A stretch of DNA of 64,000 nt from positions 263,286,077 to 263,350,076 of the forward strand of contig CP136061.1 of NCBI GenBank assembly GCA_032622095.1, in the 5' to 3' direction. Numbering within the stretch: the first letter of the stretch is position 1; every line of letters starts with the position of its first letter. This stretch comes from Siphonodentalium dalli (lineage: Eukaryota > Mollusca > Scaphopoda > Gadilida > Siphonodentaliidae). A model generated the notes under the pieces. That model searched no databases and was not told the DNA's origin. It saw only the letters and a list, made by a program, of their open reading frames with translations. The translations under genes and the position numbers were made by a program. Of the stretch, positions 11,188 to 22,953 are shown piece by piece.

Positions 11188-11667
11188 TTTCTGTCCAGTG
11201 AAATCATTGATATATGAAACATCTTCTTTGGAACCACCAAACTGATTTATATTCCAATATGGTATGCAGGGTCCATGGCTATTTGAGATTCAATTTCCAA
11301 TATGATTAAATGGGGTAAAAGGAGCATGTCAGGTTGGAAATATCCAACAGTTGAGAAGACTTGTGTATTAGTTGTAAAATGCCAAGCTAATGGGAATGTG
11401 CAAAATTAATTTTACAAGGGTCCAGTTGGAGGAGGAGCTTGGTCGGGTTGAGAGTTGACTGGCTATGAGCTATTGTCGTGTGGTTGGGTATTTAAATTGA
11501 AATTTCAAGGTGGGCATCCCTAACCTTTCGATGGAGACCCTTTAGCTCCTTCCCTGTTTAGTACTAGTATTAAAGTGATTTTGACAAGTACTAACTGTTG
11601 TGGTCTTCAGAATCCCAGTCTTGCCAGGTAAGTGTCACTACAGCCATTGTCTTCTCTGTTATTTCAG
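11188..11667. other. No gene recognised; possible upstream exon not resolved
   Basis: Just left of the exon at 11668 there is a good donor (CCAG/GTAAGT, cut after 11627) and an acceptor-like TCTTCAG ending at 11610. They imply a 17-bp exon and a 40-bp intron, which is too short to be convincing. The rest is unremarkable. Confidence 0.4.
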
Positions 11668-11744
11668 CAGCTGAACAAAAAAAGAAGAAAGGTTTCTTAT
11701 ACAACATTAGGACCTCCTTTCGTAAATCAAAGAAACGAGTGAGG
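11668..11744 (+). CDS. Candidate exon of the armadillo-like gene (Lys-rich segment)
   Basis: A pyrimidine-rich acceptor (TCTTCTCTGTTATTTCAG) ends at 11667 and a GTGAGT donor starts at 11745. The 77-bp exon enters with one base of a split codon and leaves in phase 0. It reads AEQKKKKGFLYNIRTSFRK then SKKRVR, a strongly basic stretch. The next supported exon (17608) starts in phase 0 with ETEMHSDKREEMKRAR, so they join in frame across a 5.9-kb intron. The basic segment could be a linker, membrane-binding patch or nuclear signal; none is shown. Upstream exons were not found. Confidence 0.45.
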
Positions 11745-11890
11745 GTGAGTATATCAAGGGGGATAGATCTAGGTCTAAACATCCCTAAATTCTTTGTCTC
11801 AAATTCTCAAAGCAACAACATTAAATGACCATTATTTAAACAGGGAAATATATCTTTTAAATGCTATTGGTTCCCATTATTACATGTGAA

Positions 11891-11942
11891 AATCCAACAA
11901 TATATTCTGATTCGCCAATCCAACAATATATTCTGATTCGCC
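11891..11942. repeat. Perfect 26-bp tandem duplication
   Basis: The 26-bp unit beginning AATCCAACAATATATTCTGA occurs twice without a mismatch, inside the first intron of the armadillo-like gene. Confidence 0.9.
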
Positions 11943-12059
11943 AGCCATAAATTAAAATTTGAACTGTGGATGAACCAAATTCAAAATAACAAAACTGACA
12001 CTGGGCGAAAATATTTATATCCCCATGACCGAAGGAAATAGTTGTTATACTGATTACAT

Positions 12060-12530
12060 GTAATTGATTCTCCGTCCATCCAAGCATATGTACCAACCAC
12101 CATTATCGGGTCTCAAGTCAATGAAATTTGGCATGAATATGTTTACTACTATGACACATTCAGAGGAGTGGTTTCCTTTTGGTTTTCTGTTCTAGAGTTA
12201 TTCATCTTTATTTATCTCGAAATGTTGTTTTTTGTCTGTCCGAGCAGATATCTCAACCATAGGTTGTCCGACCTCAATGAAATTTGGTAGGGATGTTCAC
12301 CATGCACTGTGCGGACATTCAATGGAATGTTCAATTGGTCTGTTCTGATTTCCATTCTAGAGTTATTCATCTTTTTTATCTGAAAATGTGTCCATCCAAT
12401 CAGATATCTCAAAGCCAGGTTGTCGGGGTATCAATGAAACTGGTATGTATGTTCACCACTATGAGGACATTCAGAGGAGTGTTAAGAGTTTTTCAATTTC
12501 GGCTCAACTTTACAAAGTCAACTTTGAGCT
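12060..12530. repeat. Degenerate tandem modules (~155-170 bp) with TCTAGAGTTATTCATC
   Basis: At least three modules share TCAATGAAA.TTGG.ATG, ATGTTCACCA.TATG, GACATTCA.AGGAGTG and TCTAGAGTTATTCATCTTT. The block ends with GGCTCAACTTTACAAAGTCA then ACTTTGAGCTATTGCTATCC, which resembles the 5' palindrome of the HINE-like family. It is probably a diverged relative of that family. Confidence 0.55.
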
Positions 12531-12589
12531 ATTGCTATCCTTATAGTCCAGAAGCAAAGGGCCAAATTTAGGGGTAAATCAAAATTCTC

Positions 12590-12860
12590 TGTGGGTGGGT
12601 GTGGAGTTCACACCTCGCTCATATACGACCTCGACCGATCTGACTCAAATTTGTTATATAGGCCTACCCGGGAACAAATGGACGGGTCCAATTTCACGTG
12701 CGACCGTGTCCTTGACCATGACCTCGCTCTTATATACGCTCATATAGGCATGTTTCTGGACCTCAACCGATCCGGCCTGTATGTAGGCCTACATTTTTCC
12801 TGGGCACAATATGGGTGGGTCCAATTTCTTGACCTCGCTCATATACGCATGTTTCTGGCA
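12590..12860. repeat. Short degenerate tandem, GACCTCGCTCATATACG units
   Basis: ACCTCGCTCATATACG or close variants occur at about 12615, 12731 and 12832, with ATGTTTCTGG and GGGTCCAATTTC companions. Spacing is roughly 100-120 bp. The 125-aa frame across it is a by-product of the repeat. Confidence 0.5.
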
Positions 12861-12953
12861 AAGTTTCTCACCTCCAATACAGAAGAGCTTTCACATATGA
12901 AATTACGAAGTAACAAAGATGCATTAACATGTACTGTATTGAATTCGGATATG

Positions 12954-15900
12954 TACTCTAGTAGCTGAGGGCGTTTTGTATGCACTTTTATGTCCAGAGC
13001 AAAACTCTTCACGAATCCACTAATTGAAGGTACACGAACAATATTTGGTTGGTGACACATTTCCCATTGAGGGCGAAATGGGTCAAATGGCGACGCCCCT
13101 TTTTGCGCGAAGTACTACCACCCGCCGTGACTATATCTCCAGAACCGTTGGACATAGGGGGTCGTGTGACCACTCAAAATGTGCAGAATGGCCACATTAT
13201 GGGGGGTCAGTAATACATTTTCATATCCAAAAGTCAATGGTTTTTAAGATAATTGCCACAAAAAAAAATAATCCATTTTTAAAGGCCCAATTTTGGGGTT
13301 CAGCACTTTTATCTCAAAGCTGAGCCCCCAATTCAAATTTTATTGATCTATATCCATCGGTGCCACATATAGGTATAATTTCTGTACCATTATTGGATGA
13401 GATTGACCTCCAAGGAGCTCTTGACCCTGAAAATAAGGTTTTTGGATGGAATATATTGGTCGTAGAATGAAAAACAGACATTTTCCCAATAACAAAGATG
13501 TTGAGGAAATCATCAATTATACGGTATTTGATCAGTAACCTAAAACTCCTACAAAAAGGTTACCTGGTGATATAATTTGAATGTAGTTCATCTTTTGTTA
13601 TCTAGATTTCATGGCCTTTGATGTGAGATGGCTGCCAAAATGGTTATAAATGGAATGACATATATCACATTAGCAATATACTTGTAAATGAGTTCAATGT
13701 GTTATTTTCTTTAAACTTATGGGAGAACAGGGTGTTTTTATGGTATTCTAATGTTGAATTGAATTATACTCAGCCCACAAGTAGGTTTAGTAAATGTTGA
13801 GTTACTACAATTTGATCAATCAGTATGATGCAGTAGTCGAGCAGGTTGTGTCTTTATCAGTCCCACATCAATTTTGATTGGCTGCATCACCATTTTGTAT
13901 AAAGGTTCTACAATTTCCCTAACATGTACATTATTCTAGAACAAATAATGGCTAGCCTGGAGTGAGTTAGAAGAAAAATACAAGCATCAGTTGATATGCA
14001 GATATAAATACATACAAATCTACATTCTGCATGTAGCCATGCTATGCAATCCTCCCTCATGTTTCAACTTATCAAGGAAAAATGATCACATTACCAATGT
14101 CTATGATAGTCAGATGTTTTTGTAGATTTTGTAGATTTGTGGGTGTTGTAGATTTTGTAGATTTGTGGATGTTGTAATGCAATATAGATCTCCATTATAG
14201 TTGCACAAATTTATTTTTCATTTCGTCCCTTTAAATTGACTTTTATTTTTTATGTATGTATATGTGCCACTCCAGAAATGTCAGTAAAAGTAGTGTAAAC
14301 CGTTTGGTTTGATGTTATAGGCACAGGAGATATATATATACTTTACATGTCAAATATTGTGAACCCTGCAGGTACGTTTATGTGTGTCAGTCGCCTTATG
14401 TGTGTGATGTACATGCAGTAACTACATGTATATTCTAGTGAAATTTATGGTCTGCACTCTGTAGTATTTCAAAAACATGCTATGGCCATGCCTACATATA
14501 CATTCAAACACAATGATTGTCAGGTTATAATCTATGTTTGAGGAAAGTTACTATGTATTTTTCATTTGTGTTGCATTTGTCAATATTAATGGGTCCCAGG
14601 AGTCCAGATGTTACTAGTGCAGAGCCCATTTAATTTTCATGAAACTGGTGGACTTCATGTCTATACTCCTAAATAAACATGACTCTTGAGTCTTATCAGA
14701 CCAAGACGGTATTGTGTAGGTTTTACTAGAATTATATTTAGAAAAGACTCAACCATTATTTTTCCACTGCCCTTATCACAATATATTCATTTGGCAGTAT
14801 TCATCCCAAGTTTAGTGGTGATGCTAATACATTTGGTATGATATTCAGGTAGAGCAAAGCGATCTGAACGAATCGAGGATAAGTTACAATGTGTAGAAAA
14901 CATTAAAAAACATGTATATTGTGAAATATTTTAATAATGGGTGCTGGTTTTTACAAACTGGCCATAATTGAGATGACTATTCCTGTTGTTTACCAAACAT
15001 CAGCGTACACAATAAAATTTTGAAGTATATATGTTCTTGAATGTTGCATACAGACACTGACTTTTGCACAAATTGCTCGGGTTAGCCAAACTATGCAAAA
15101 ATAACCAACTTTAGGTAAAATGATGGTACTTGACAGAATTGCTTTGACCTACAAACATATCAATCCAGCAGTACCCATCAGCATAATATAAAATTAGCAG
15201 GACCACCTAACCTGAGGTGGTATTGAAAATGAAAATATCTTTAAAATGGTAAGTTATGAGGGCTATTAGCTATTATGAAGAATTATGTTAGTGAAATTAT
15301 AGACCCTCATCTTCTCCAACCTGCAAGTGATGCAACTATCATGGCCAATCAAAACTAATGTGGGACTGACAAAGGCTCATTCTACTATTGATTGAATAGT
15401 GATCATTCCATCATTTCCTAAAACTTTTTGTGAGATGAGGTGTCCTTTTGTAAGAATTGATTACTTCTGAAATATATACTGGTATATATGGTCATCTCCC
15501 ATCTGATTACAACATGTTTTTACTATGCCCAGGTGCAATACCCATTTTAGGATCGCAACATGTGGCTGCTGCATGAAGCAAACAGCTGGTCATTCCATTT
15601 AGTAAAAGTGTTTAGCATGTTTCATATCTTGGTCACTTAAATCAGATCAGCTGTTAAATGTTGATAACAAATTTTGAAAACCTGTTTTGTTCAATCTGTA
15701 CATTTCTGTTGATTTAGAGCACAATTGTTACCTGATTTTTGGTAAAGCACACCAGTTTCCAAGGCATGTTCAGTCATGAAGAGCTCACGTTGTGTGTTGG
15801 GGTCAACACATCCTCAGCAGCAATTTCCAGCTAATCCCATTGTGTGTGGTCAATTGTGCTCTTAAGTCGATCAGAGAATTCGGATAGTTCTTTAAAAAGT

Positions 15901-16528
15901 GTCATACATATGCTGTGGCCTTGGTGGTATTGTATACTTGTGGTGCGTAACATGCTGAAATCGGTTTTTGGCAATTATCTTAAAAACCATTGACTTTTGG
16001 ATATGAAAATGTATTACTGTGTAATTTACTGACCCCCCATAATGTGGATTTTCAGGGTCAAGAGCTCATTGGAGGTCAATCCCATCCGATAATGGTACAG
16101 AAATTATACCTATATGTGGCACCGATGGATATAGATCAATAAAATTCGAATTGGGGGCTCAGCTTTGAGATAAAAGTGCTGAACCCCAAAATTGGGCCCT
16201 TAAAATTTATTTTTTTTGGTTTTTGGCAATTATCTTAAAAACCATTGACTTTTGGATATGAAAATGTATTACTGACCCCCCATAATGTGGCCATTCCGCA
16301 CATTTTGAGTGGTCACACGACCCCCTTTGGCCAACGGTTCTGGAGATATGGTCACGGCGGCTGGTAGTACTTCGCGCAAAAAGGGGCGTGGCCATTTGAC
16401 CCATTTCGCCCTCAATGGGAAATGTGTCACCAACCAAATATTGTTCGTGTACCTTCAATTAGTGGATTCGTGAAGAGTTTTGCTCTGGACATAAAAGTGC
16501 ATACAAAACGCCCTCAGCTACTAGAGTA
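12954..16528. mobile_element. Foldback-type element with ~480-bp terminal inverted repeats
   Basis: The left arm (12954 to about 13435) begins TACTCTAGTAGCTGAGGGCG and is repeated, reversed, at about 16048-16528. Mirror-image open frames inside the arms (13024-13323 plus, 16207-16458 minus) are a consequence of this and are not genes. Flanks allow a TA duplication (TA/CTCTAG..CTAGAG/TA) or ATG, so the superfamily is undecided. The right arm carries an extra partial copy of its own inner part (about 15955-16070 repeats 16216-16290). The 2.6-kb centre has no coding capacity, so it is non-autonomous. Confidence 0.75.
14121..14172. repeat. 26-bp tandem duplication
   Basis: Two copies of a 26-bp unit beginning TGTAGATTTTGTAGATTTGT sit in the centre of the foldback at 12954-16528. 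Each unit itself contains a 10-bp subrepeat. Confidence 0.85.
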
Positions 16529-16675
16529 ATGGGGCAGTGGGTTCTTTAATTAATACAGGTATGACGGTTACAAACACAAAGATGAATGGCAACAAGCCAT
16601 ATTTTCGACTGAATCCTGAAAAATTACCAATAATTCTGCTATGGTTAAGGAGTTGATTATTTAGAGCATTACTGT

Positions 16676-17100
16676 ACCTTCATTGTGTAAACAACTCCCA
16701 CTCTTTGAAATGTAGAGATTGAAACTAGGATATTGGCATCCATATATTGCTAATGTGCAACATATTTTGGACATCGGAAAAAAAACATTTTTCACTGAGT
16801 TATTCCGCTTTCTTGACTTTGTACCGTTTTGATTTGGGGTACCTTCAGTGTGTAATCGACTCCTCCTACAATTTCAGGTGTATATTTGAAACTTTAGGAT
16901 ATTGTTGCGAATATGTTACTATTAAATTTGAACATGTAAATTTGACTGTTTTGATTTTGGGTACCTTTATTGTGTAATCAACCAAAAATTTCAAATGTAA
17001 AGAATTGAAACTTTAGGATATTGTTACCCATATATTTCTAATGTGCATCTTTTTTATGGACAACAGAACAATTAATTTTTCACAGAGTTTTTGCTCTACC
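16676..17100. repeat. Degenerate tandem modules with ACCTTCATTGTGTAA
   Basis: ACCTTCATTGTGTAA variants lie at about 16676, 16839 and 16961, each followed by a TTGAAACTTTAGGATATTG block. Units are 120-165 bp and poorly conserved. It lies just upstream of the exon at 17608. Confidence 0.5.
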
Positions 17101-17607
17101 AGCCTACCATTCCAGTTTTCAATTTTTGGATGATATTTTACCAAAGTTTGATTTGTTTTAAATAGACAACCTCCTAAGAAAACCATCTTATAATTCATAT
17201 GATCAAGGTTGAGGTGGTCAAAGTTAGACTGATAGCTTTTTGTGTCCGGGCTCTATTGAGCTACATTATCAATATTTGATCTGTTATTCTCATATTACAG
17301 TCACAAGTTTATGATGAATAGGCCAAATAAATACAAATTCTGTGTTCTCTGGTACCTCCCTCTCACTGGAATGTTCTTTTAAAAACTCTTGTCAAATTTA
17401 AATTAAAAAACAAATATTTTCTGGTTAAAATATTGGATTTGAATAACGAAAATTAATTTGTTTGTTTCTTGAGTATATTTTGCACATTTTGAGAAACAAT
17501 TAAAAAGCCTCATTCCCTCATCTCAAAATTGAGATCTAATTGCTTGAGAACACAGGTATTATTTTAAGGGTCTACAGTTACTGTTATCTATATTTTCTTA
17601 AATTCAG

Positions 17608-18090
17608 GAAACAGAAATGCATTCGGATAAAAGAGAAGAAATGAAACGAGCGAGGGAGCTTTACAATAAGTATGAAAGCTTACACCCGTATAAGAGTAAT
17701 TTCGAGTCGATAACTGAATTATGTAAGGAGAAAGATCCAGAGACTGGCCATTTTCATGTGAGGCTTACGCAGGAGGTTGATGAAGTGTTTGACGCTCATA
17801 GGTCTGGCGAGGAGCTTGAGGTTTTAGGAAACATGCTCGCAGATGCTGGATTTGTTGAAGCTGTGGTGGATTATTATACATTTATTCTGAAACAGCTGAA
17901 GATTGATTATTATGATGATGCAGTTTCAAAAATGCTGAAAGGTGGACCAACATTGACTTCTATTCGTTCGACACTATTGAATTTTAGTAATTACAGTTTC
18001 AACGTCTGTAAAAGGTTAGCGAAAACCAAGATGTTTCGTCATCTTTATAAAGATATGGATGCTCTTCGAGATAAAGTTGACACAGTTGAT
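17608..18090 (+). CDS. Main exon of an armadillo-like (ARM-fold) protein gene
   Basis: The acceptor TTTTCTTAAATTCAG ends at 17607 and the donor GTAAGT starts at 18091. The 483-bp exon is exactly 161 codons, phase 0 at both ends. The ATG at 17617 is internal rather than a proven start. The product begins with a charged helix (EEMKRARELYNKYE), followed by amphipathic helices with the Leu/Ala/Gly spacing of ARM/HEAT repeats, for example LEVLGNMLADAGFVEAVV and TLTSIRSTLLNFSNYSF. No catalytic residues, signal peptide or membrane segment are seen. It joins in frame with 11744 and 35338. In molluscs, ARM repeats are often coupled to TIR domains in expanded immune-type families, but no TIR exon is in the window. 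Gene identity is therefore left open. Confidence 0.75.
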
Positions 18091-18139
18091 GTAAGTTATT
18101 GACAATGAATACTAATCCTCCTTCTACACTTGTATTATT

Positions 18140-18710
18140 TATTCGTCTGATCGTCCGTCCATCTTTCAATAATTCTTTGAACATCTTCTCCAGAAGCATA
18201 TAAGACTGATTGGTGTCATATAATTGTTGTGGATGTTCCCTTGGTGACATGGGTTCAAATGGGGTCACCGGGTCAAATCGAGGCGGAGCCAGGTACATAA
18301 CTCTTTTCCTCCATCATAATTCTTAAAATATCTTCATCAAGATTATTCAGCTCATATTTGGTATGGAGGTCCTTCTGTGACTGGGATCCAGATTTGTTGA
18401 AATGGGGTCAATGGGTCAAATAATTGGCAGAGCTTGGGGATATTGCTCTTTACTCACAATGAAACTACTGACACTCATCATAACATCTTCTTATCTGGAA
18501 CAACCTGTCTGATTAATCTGACATTCGGTATGAAGGGATGTGGTTCAGATGGGGTCAGCCAGACAAAAAGGAACTGGACTATTACCACTGAATCTCCTCA
18601 ATTATATTCTGATACCACCTTGTTGATTGATTTATGATTTGTTCTGTTGGTCCTTGGATAATTAATTCCAGGTTTGTTCTAATCTGTATGTTTCGATAAA
18701 AAGGACAGAG
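18140..18710. repeat. Modular dispersed repeat in intron 2
   Basis: It shows the same blocks as 6866-7562: ACATCTTCTCCAGAAGCATA, GGGGTCACCGGGTCAAAT, GGAGCCAGGTACATAACTC and TGACTGGGATCCAGATTTG. It begins within about 60 bp of the exon's donor site. Confidence 0.65.
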
Positions 18711-18790
18711 CTATTAAACACTTAATACTCCCCTCCAAAGATTCTATTTAATGTCTTTGTTACATGATCACAGCTAGGTTCCATGAGTTA

Positions 18791-21700
18791 TTAGCTCAAC
18801 TTTACTTTGTAAAGTTTGAGCTATTGCCATGGCTTGGTATCCGTCGTGCGTGTGTGTGTATGTGTGTGTGTGCGTGATTCGTCAACAATTTCCTTTAGCA
18901 TGGGCTACAGTTCGTACCTTTGGTCCGATTATTATGAAATTTGTCATGGAGGTTGACATTGACATGTAGATGGGAACGAGTCATTTTGGGGTCATTCGGA
19001 AGAAAAACATGGCCGCCAGCGGCCATCTTGCATTTCAAAATTTAATCCATTAACACGGGCCACAGGTCGTACTGTTCGTCTGATCATCATGAAATTTGTC
19101 ATGGATGTTAATATTGACATGTAGATGGGAACGAGTAATTTTGGGGTCATTTGGCCAAAAAACATGGCCACCAGCAGCCATCTTGGATTTTACTCTTTGT
19201 ATGACTAAATCCTTTAGCACGGGCTGCAGGTCGTACTTTTAGTCTGATCATCATAATATTTGTCAAGAATGTTAATAATGGCATGTAGATGGGAACGAGT
19301 CATTTTGGGGTCATTCGGCCAAAAAACATGGCCGCCAGCAGCCATCTTGGATTTTACTCTTTGTATGACTAAATCCTTTAGCACGGGCTACAGGTCGTAC
19401 CTTTAGTCTGATCATCATAAAATTTGTCATGGCTGTTGAAATTGGAATGTAGATGGGAACTAGGCTTGCCGCGTTTTTGGATTTTCAAAATCGATTAATC
19501 GGTGGCTATAATCGACGATTAATCGATTTTTCTACCCATGAAATTAAATCTCAAATAGAGATTTAATTTGTAGTAAATAGATGCCAAAAAAGAGACGATT
19601 AAGAGTTGCGTCTGGAAAATGTAAGATGGTAAGTATAACTCCCGCACGTCGGAAATGAAGGGCATTAGTTCTGAGAATTTGCTCCCATATAAATTCAAAT
19701 GCCTCTATTAAACAATAAAAACAAAATAATTACTCGTAGTTTATGAACTTTATGTAAGCACTAAGCAGATTCAGAAATTATTTTGATTAAACAAATTGAA
19801 CGAAAAAAATCGGAAAATTACTCCCAACTCTCGTCGGGCCACGTGCTTCGTGAGACTGTTCGCGAATTTGGGATCGTGCATTAATTGAATTTGAAGTTCC
19901 GCTGGATCGTGCCTTAATTCAAAGTCGGGAATCTATCAAAAGCGGAATAGCACGTGACCGCTGAACATCTGCTATCACGCATGCCGTGGAGTATACACAT
20001 GCGTCGGCACATTAAAAGAAAAAACCGCCATGACGTGAAACCAAGACGGAACTATATTACTCTGTCGGCCTGACCTCAAAAGATGCCGCAACTGAAGTTA
20101 CATTGTCACAAATGTTTGCGTGGGTGGGTTTCTGGGTTAGATTAGTGCTGTAAATATGGTGCAAAATATTGCCTCTTAAGTTGAGATAAGTTCTTTGCAA
20201 ATATGCTGTATGCCAGCGTTCTTGTGTTGTTGTATAATATGCATTGTTATTTGAACTAAAAAAGTCGATTTTCAAAATGAAAATCGATTAATCGGCACTA
20301 CTGACGATTGTTCGATTATTCCCAAAATCGCGGCAAGCCTAATGGGAACGAGTCATTTTGGGGTCATTCGGACAAAAAACATGGCCGCCACCGGCCATCT
20401 TTTGATTTCAAAATTTAATCCATTAGCACGGGCCACAGGTCGTACCGTTCGTCTGATCATCATGAAATTTGTCATGGATGATAATATTGACATGTAGATG
20501 GGAATGAGTAATTTTGGGGTCATTCGGCCTAAAAACATGGCCGCCAGCAGCCATCTTGGATTTTACTCTTTGTATGACTAAATTCTTTAGCACGGGCTGC
20601 AGGTCGTACCTTTAGTCTGATCATCTTAAAATTTGTCATGGATATTAACAATGACATGTAGATGGGAACGAGTAATTTTGGGGTCATTCGGCCAAAAAAC
20701 ATGGTCGCGAGCAGTCATCTTGGATTTTACTCTTTGTATGACTAAATCCTTTAGCACGGGCTACAGGTTGTACCTTTAGTCTGTTCATCATAAAATTTGT
20801 CATGAATGTTAATAATGACATGTAGATGGGAACGAGTCATTTTGGGGTCATTCGGCCAAAAAACATGGCCGCCAGCAGCCATCTTTGATTTTACTCTTTG
20901 TATGACTAAATCCTTTAGCATGGGCTACTGTTCGTACCTTTAGTCTGATCATCATAAAATTTGTCATGGCTGTTGAAATTGGAATGTAGATTGGAATTTT
21001 GGGGTCATTCGGACAAAAAACATGGCCGCCACCGGCCATCTTGGATTTCAAAATTTAATCCATTAGCACGGGCCACAGGTCATACTGTTCATATGATCAT
21101 CATGAAATTTGTCATGGATGTTAACAATGACATGTAGATGGGAACGACTCATTTTGGGGTCATTCGGCTGAAAAACATGGCTGCCAGCAGCCATCTTGGA
21201 TTTTACTCTTTGTATGACTAAATCCTTTAGCACATGCTACAGGTCGTACGTACCTTTAGTCTGATCATCATAAAATTTGTCATGAATGTTAATAATGACA
21301 TGTAGATGGGAACGAGTCATTTTGGGGTCATTCGGTCAAAAGACATGGCCGCCAGCAGCCATCTTGGAATTTACTCTTTGTATGACTAAATCCTTTAGCA
21401 TTGGCTACAGGTCGTACCTTTAGTCTGATCATCATAACATTTGCCATGGCTGTTGAAATTGGAATGTAGATGGGAACGAGTCATTTTGAGGTCATTTGGA
21501 CAAAAAACATGGCTGCCAGCGGCCATCTTGGATTTCAAAATTTAATCCATTAGCACGGGCCACAGGTCGTACTGTTTGTCTGATCATCATGAAATTTGTC
21601 ATGGATGTTAATATTGACATGTATATGCGAACGAGTAATTTTGGGGTCATTCGGCCAAAAAACATGGCCGCCAGCAGCCATCTTGGATTTTACTCTTTGT

Positions 21701-22779
21701 ATGACTATATCCTTTAGCACGGGCTACAGGTTGTACCTTTAGGCTGATCATCATAAAATTTGTCATGGATGTTAACAATGACATGTAGATGGAAACGACT
21801 CATTTCGGGATCATTCGGCCGAAAAACATGGCCGCCAGCAGCCATCTTGGATTTTACTCTTTGTATGACTAAATCCTTTAGCACGGGCTGCAGGTCGTAC
21901 TTTTAGTCTGATCATCATAATATTTGTCATGAATGTTAATAATGACATGTAGATGGGAACAAGTCATTTTGGGGTTATTCGGCCAAAAAACATGGCCGCC
22001 AGCGGCCATCTTGCATTTCAAAATTTAATCCATTAGCACGGGCCACAGGTCGTACTGTTCGTCTGATCATCGTGAAATTTGTCATGGATGTTAATATTGA
22101 CATGTAGATGGGAACGAGTAATTTTGGGGTCATTTGGCCAAAAAACATGGCCACCAGCAGCCATCTTGGATTTTACTCTTTGTATGACTAAATCCTTTAG
22201 CACGGGCTGCAGGTCGTACTTTTAGTCTGATCATCATAATATTTGTCATGAATGTTAATAATGACATGTAGATGGGAACAAGTCATTTTGGGGTTATTCG
22301 GCCAAAAAACATGGCCGCCAGCGGCCATCTTGCATTTCAAAATTTAATCCATTAGCACGGGCCACAGGTCGTACTGTTCGTCTGATCATCATGAAATTTG
22401 TCATGGATGTTAATATTGACATGTAGATGGGAACGAGTAATTTTGGGGTCATTTGGCCAAAAAACATGGCCACCAGCAGCCATCTTGGATTTTACTCTTT
22501 GTATGACTAAATTCTTTAGCATGGGCTACAGGTCGTAGTCTGATCGTCATAAAATTTGTCATGGATGTTAACGATGACATGTAGATGGGAACGACTCATT
22601 TTGGGGTCATTCGGCCGAAAACATGGCTGCCAGCAGCCATCTTGGATTTAACTTTTCTCTTCATGTCTATAAACTAGTATTAGACATTCAACTTTCCACA
22701 TTCCTAATCGCTCCATTGACTGTAATACATTAAATTATTCCCTTTCCAAGTTGAGCTACAGTGTCATTGACACTTTCAT
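18791..22779 (+). mobile_element. Helentron/HINE-like element with expanded tandem core, copy B
   Basis: It has the same termini as copy A in better condition. The 5' palindrome AGCTCAACTTTACTTTGTAA/AGTTTGAGCT is followed by TATTGCCATGG, a CCGTCG block and a TG-rich tract. About 19 monomers follow, then GTTGAGCTACAGTGTCATTG with the hairpin AGTGTCATTGACACT. Monomers are of two types: ~164 bp (TACTCTTTGTATGACTAAAT) and ~155 bp (TTTCAAAATTTAATCCATTA). They sometimes alternate as a 319-bp dimer, as at 21971 versus 22290. A hAT-like insertion splits it at 19461-20341. There is no coding potential. Confidence 0.7.
19461..20341. mobile_element. hAT-like non-autonomous transposon with perfect 8-bp target duplication
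   Basis: ATGGGAAC flanks both sides (19453-19460 and 20342-20349) and is part of the host monomer. The termini are TAGGCTTGCCGCG and its complement, and the inverted repeats continue loosely with ATCGATTAATCG motifs. Length is 881 bp. An 8-bp duplication and TAGG- termini are typical of hAT elements. No transposase is present. Confidence 0.8.
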
Positions 22780-22953
22780 ATGGGATATCTGTTTAATTTC
22801 ATTTGAAACTTTTTTATGATCTATTCAGCATTTATTCCATTGTCTTTTCTTGTAATTTTCTATGATATTTCATGCATAAGTTATGACACATCCTTCATCT
22901 GTAAGGTTTTTTTTTTTTAGCTTTTTGGCTGACGGAAGTGTCTGGTGGAGCTA

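Noticed and set aside
11611-11667. A 17-bp microexon and 40-bp intron just before the exon at 11668
   Set aside because: The donor is good, but a 40-bp intron and 17-bp exon are unlikely and cannot be supported without transcripts.
13024-16458. Mirror-image proteins starting MKVHEQYLVGDTFPIEGEMG on opposite strands
   Set aside because: They are the same inverted-repeat arm read twice. The frame is short and ends in simple sequence, so it is not a gene pair.
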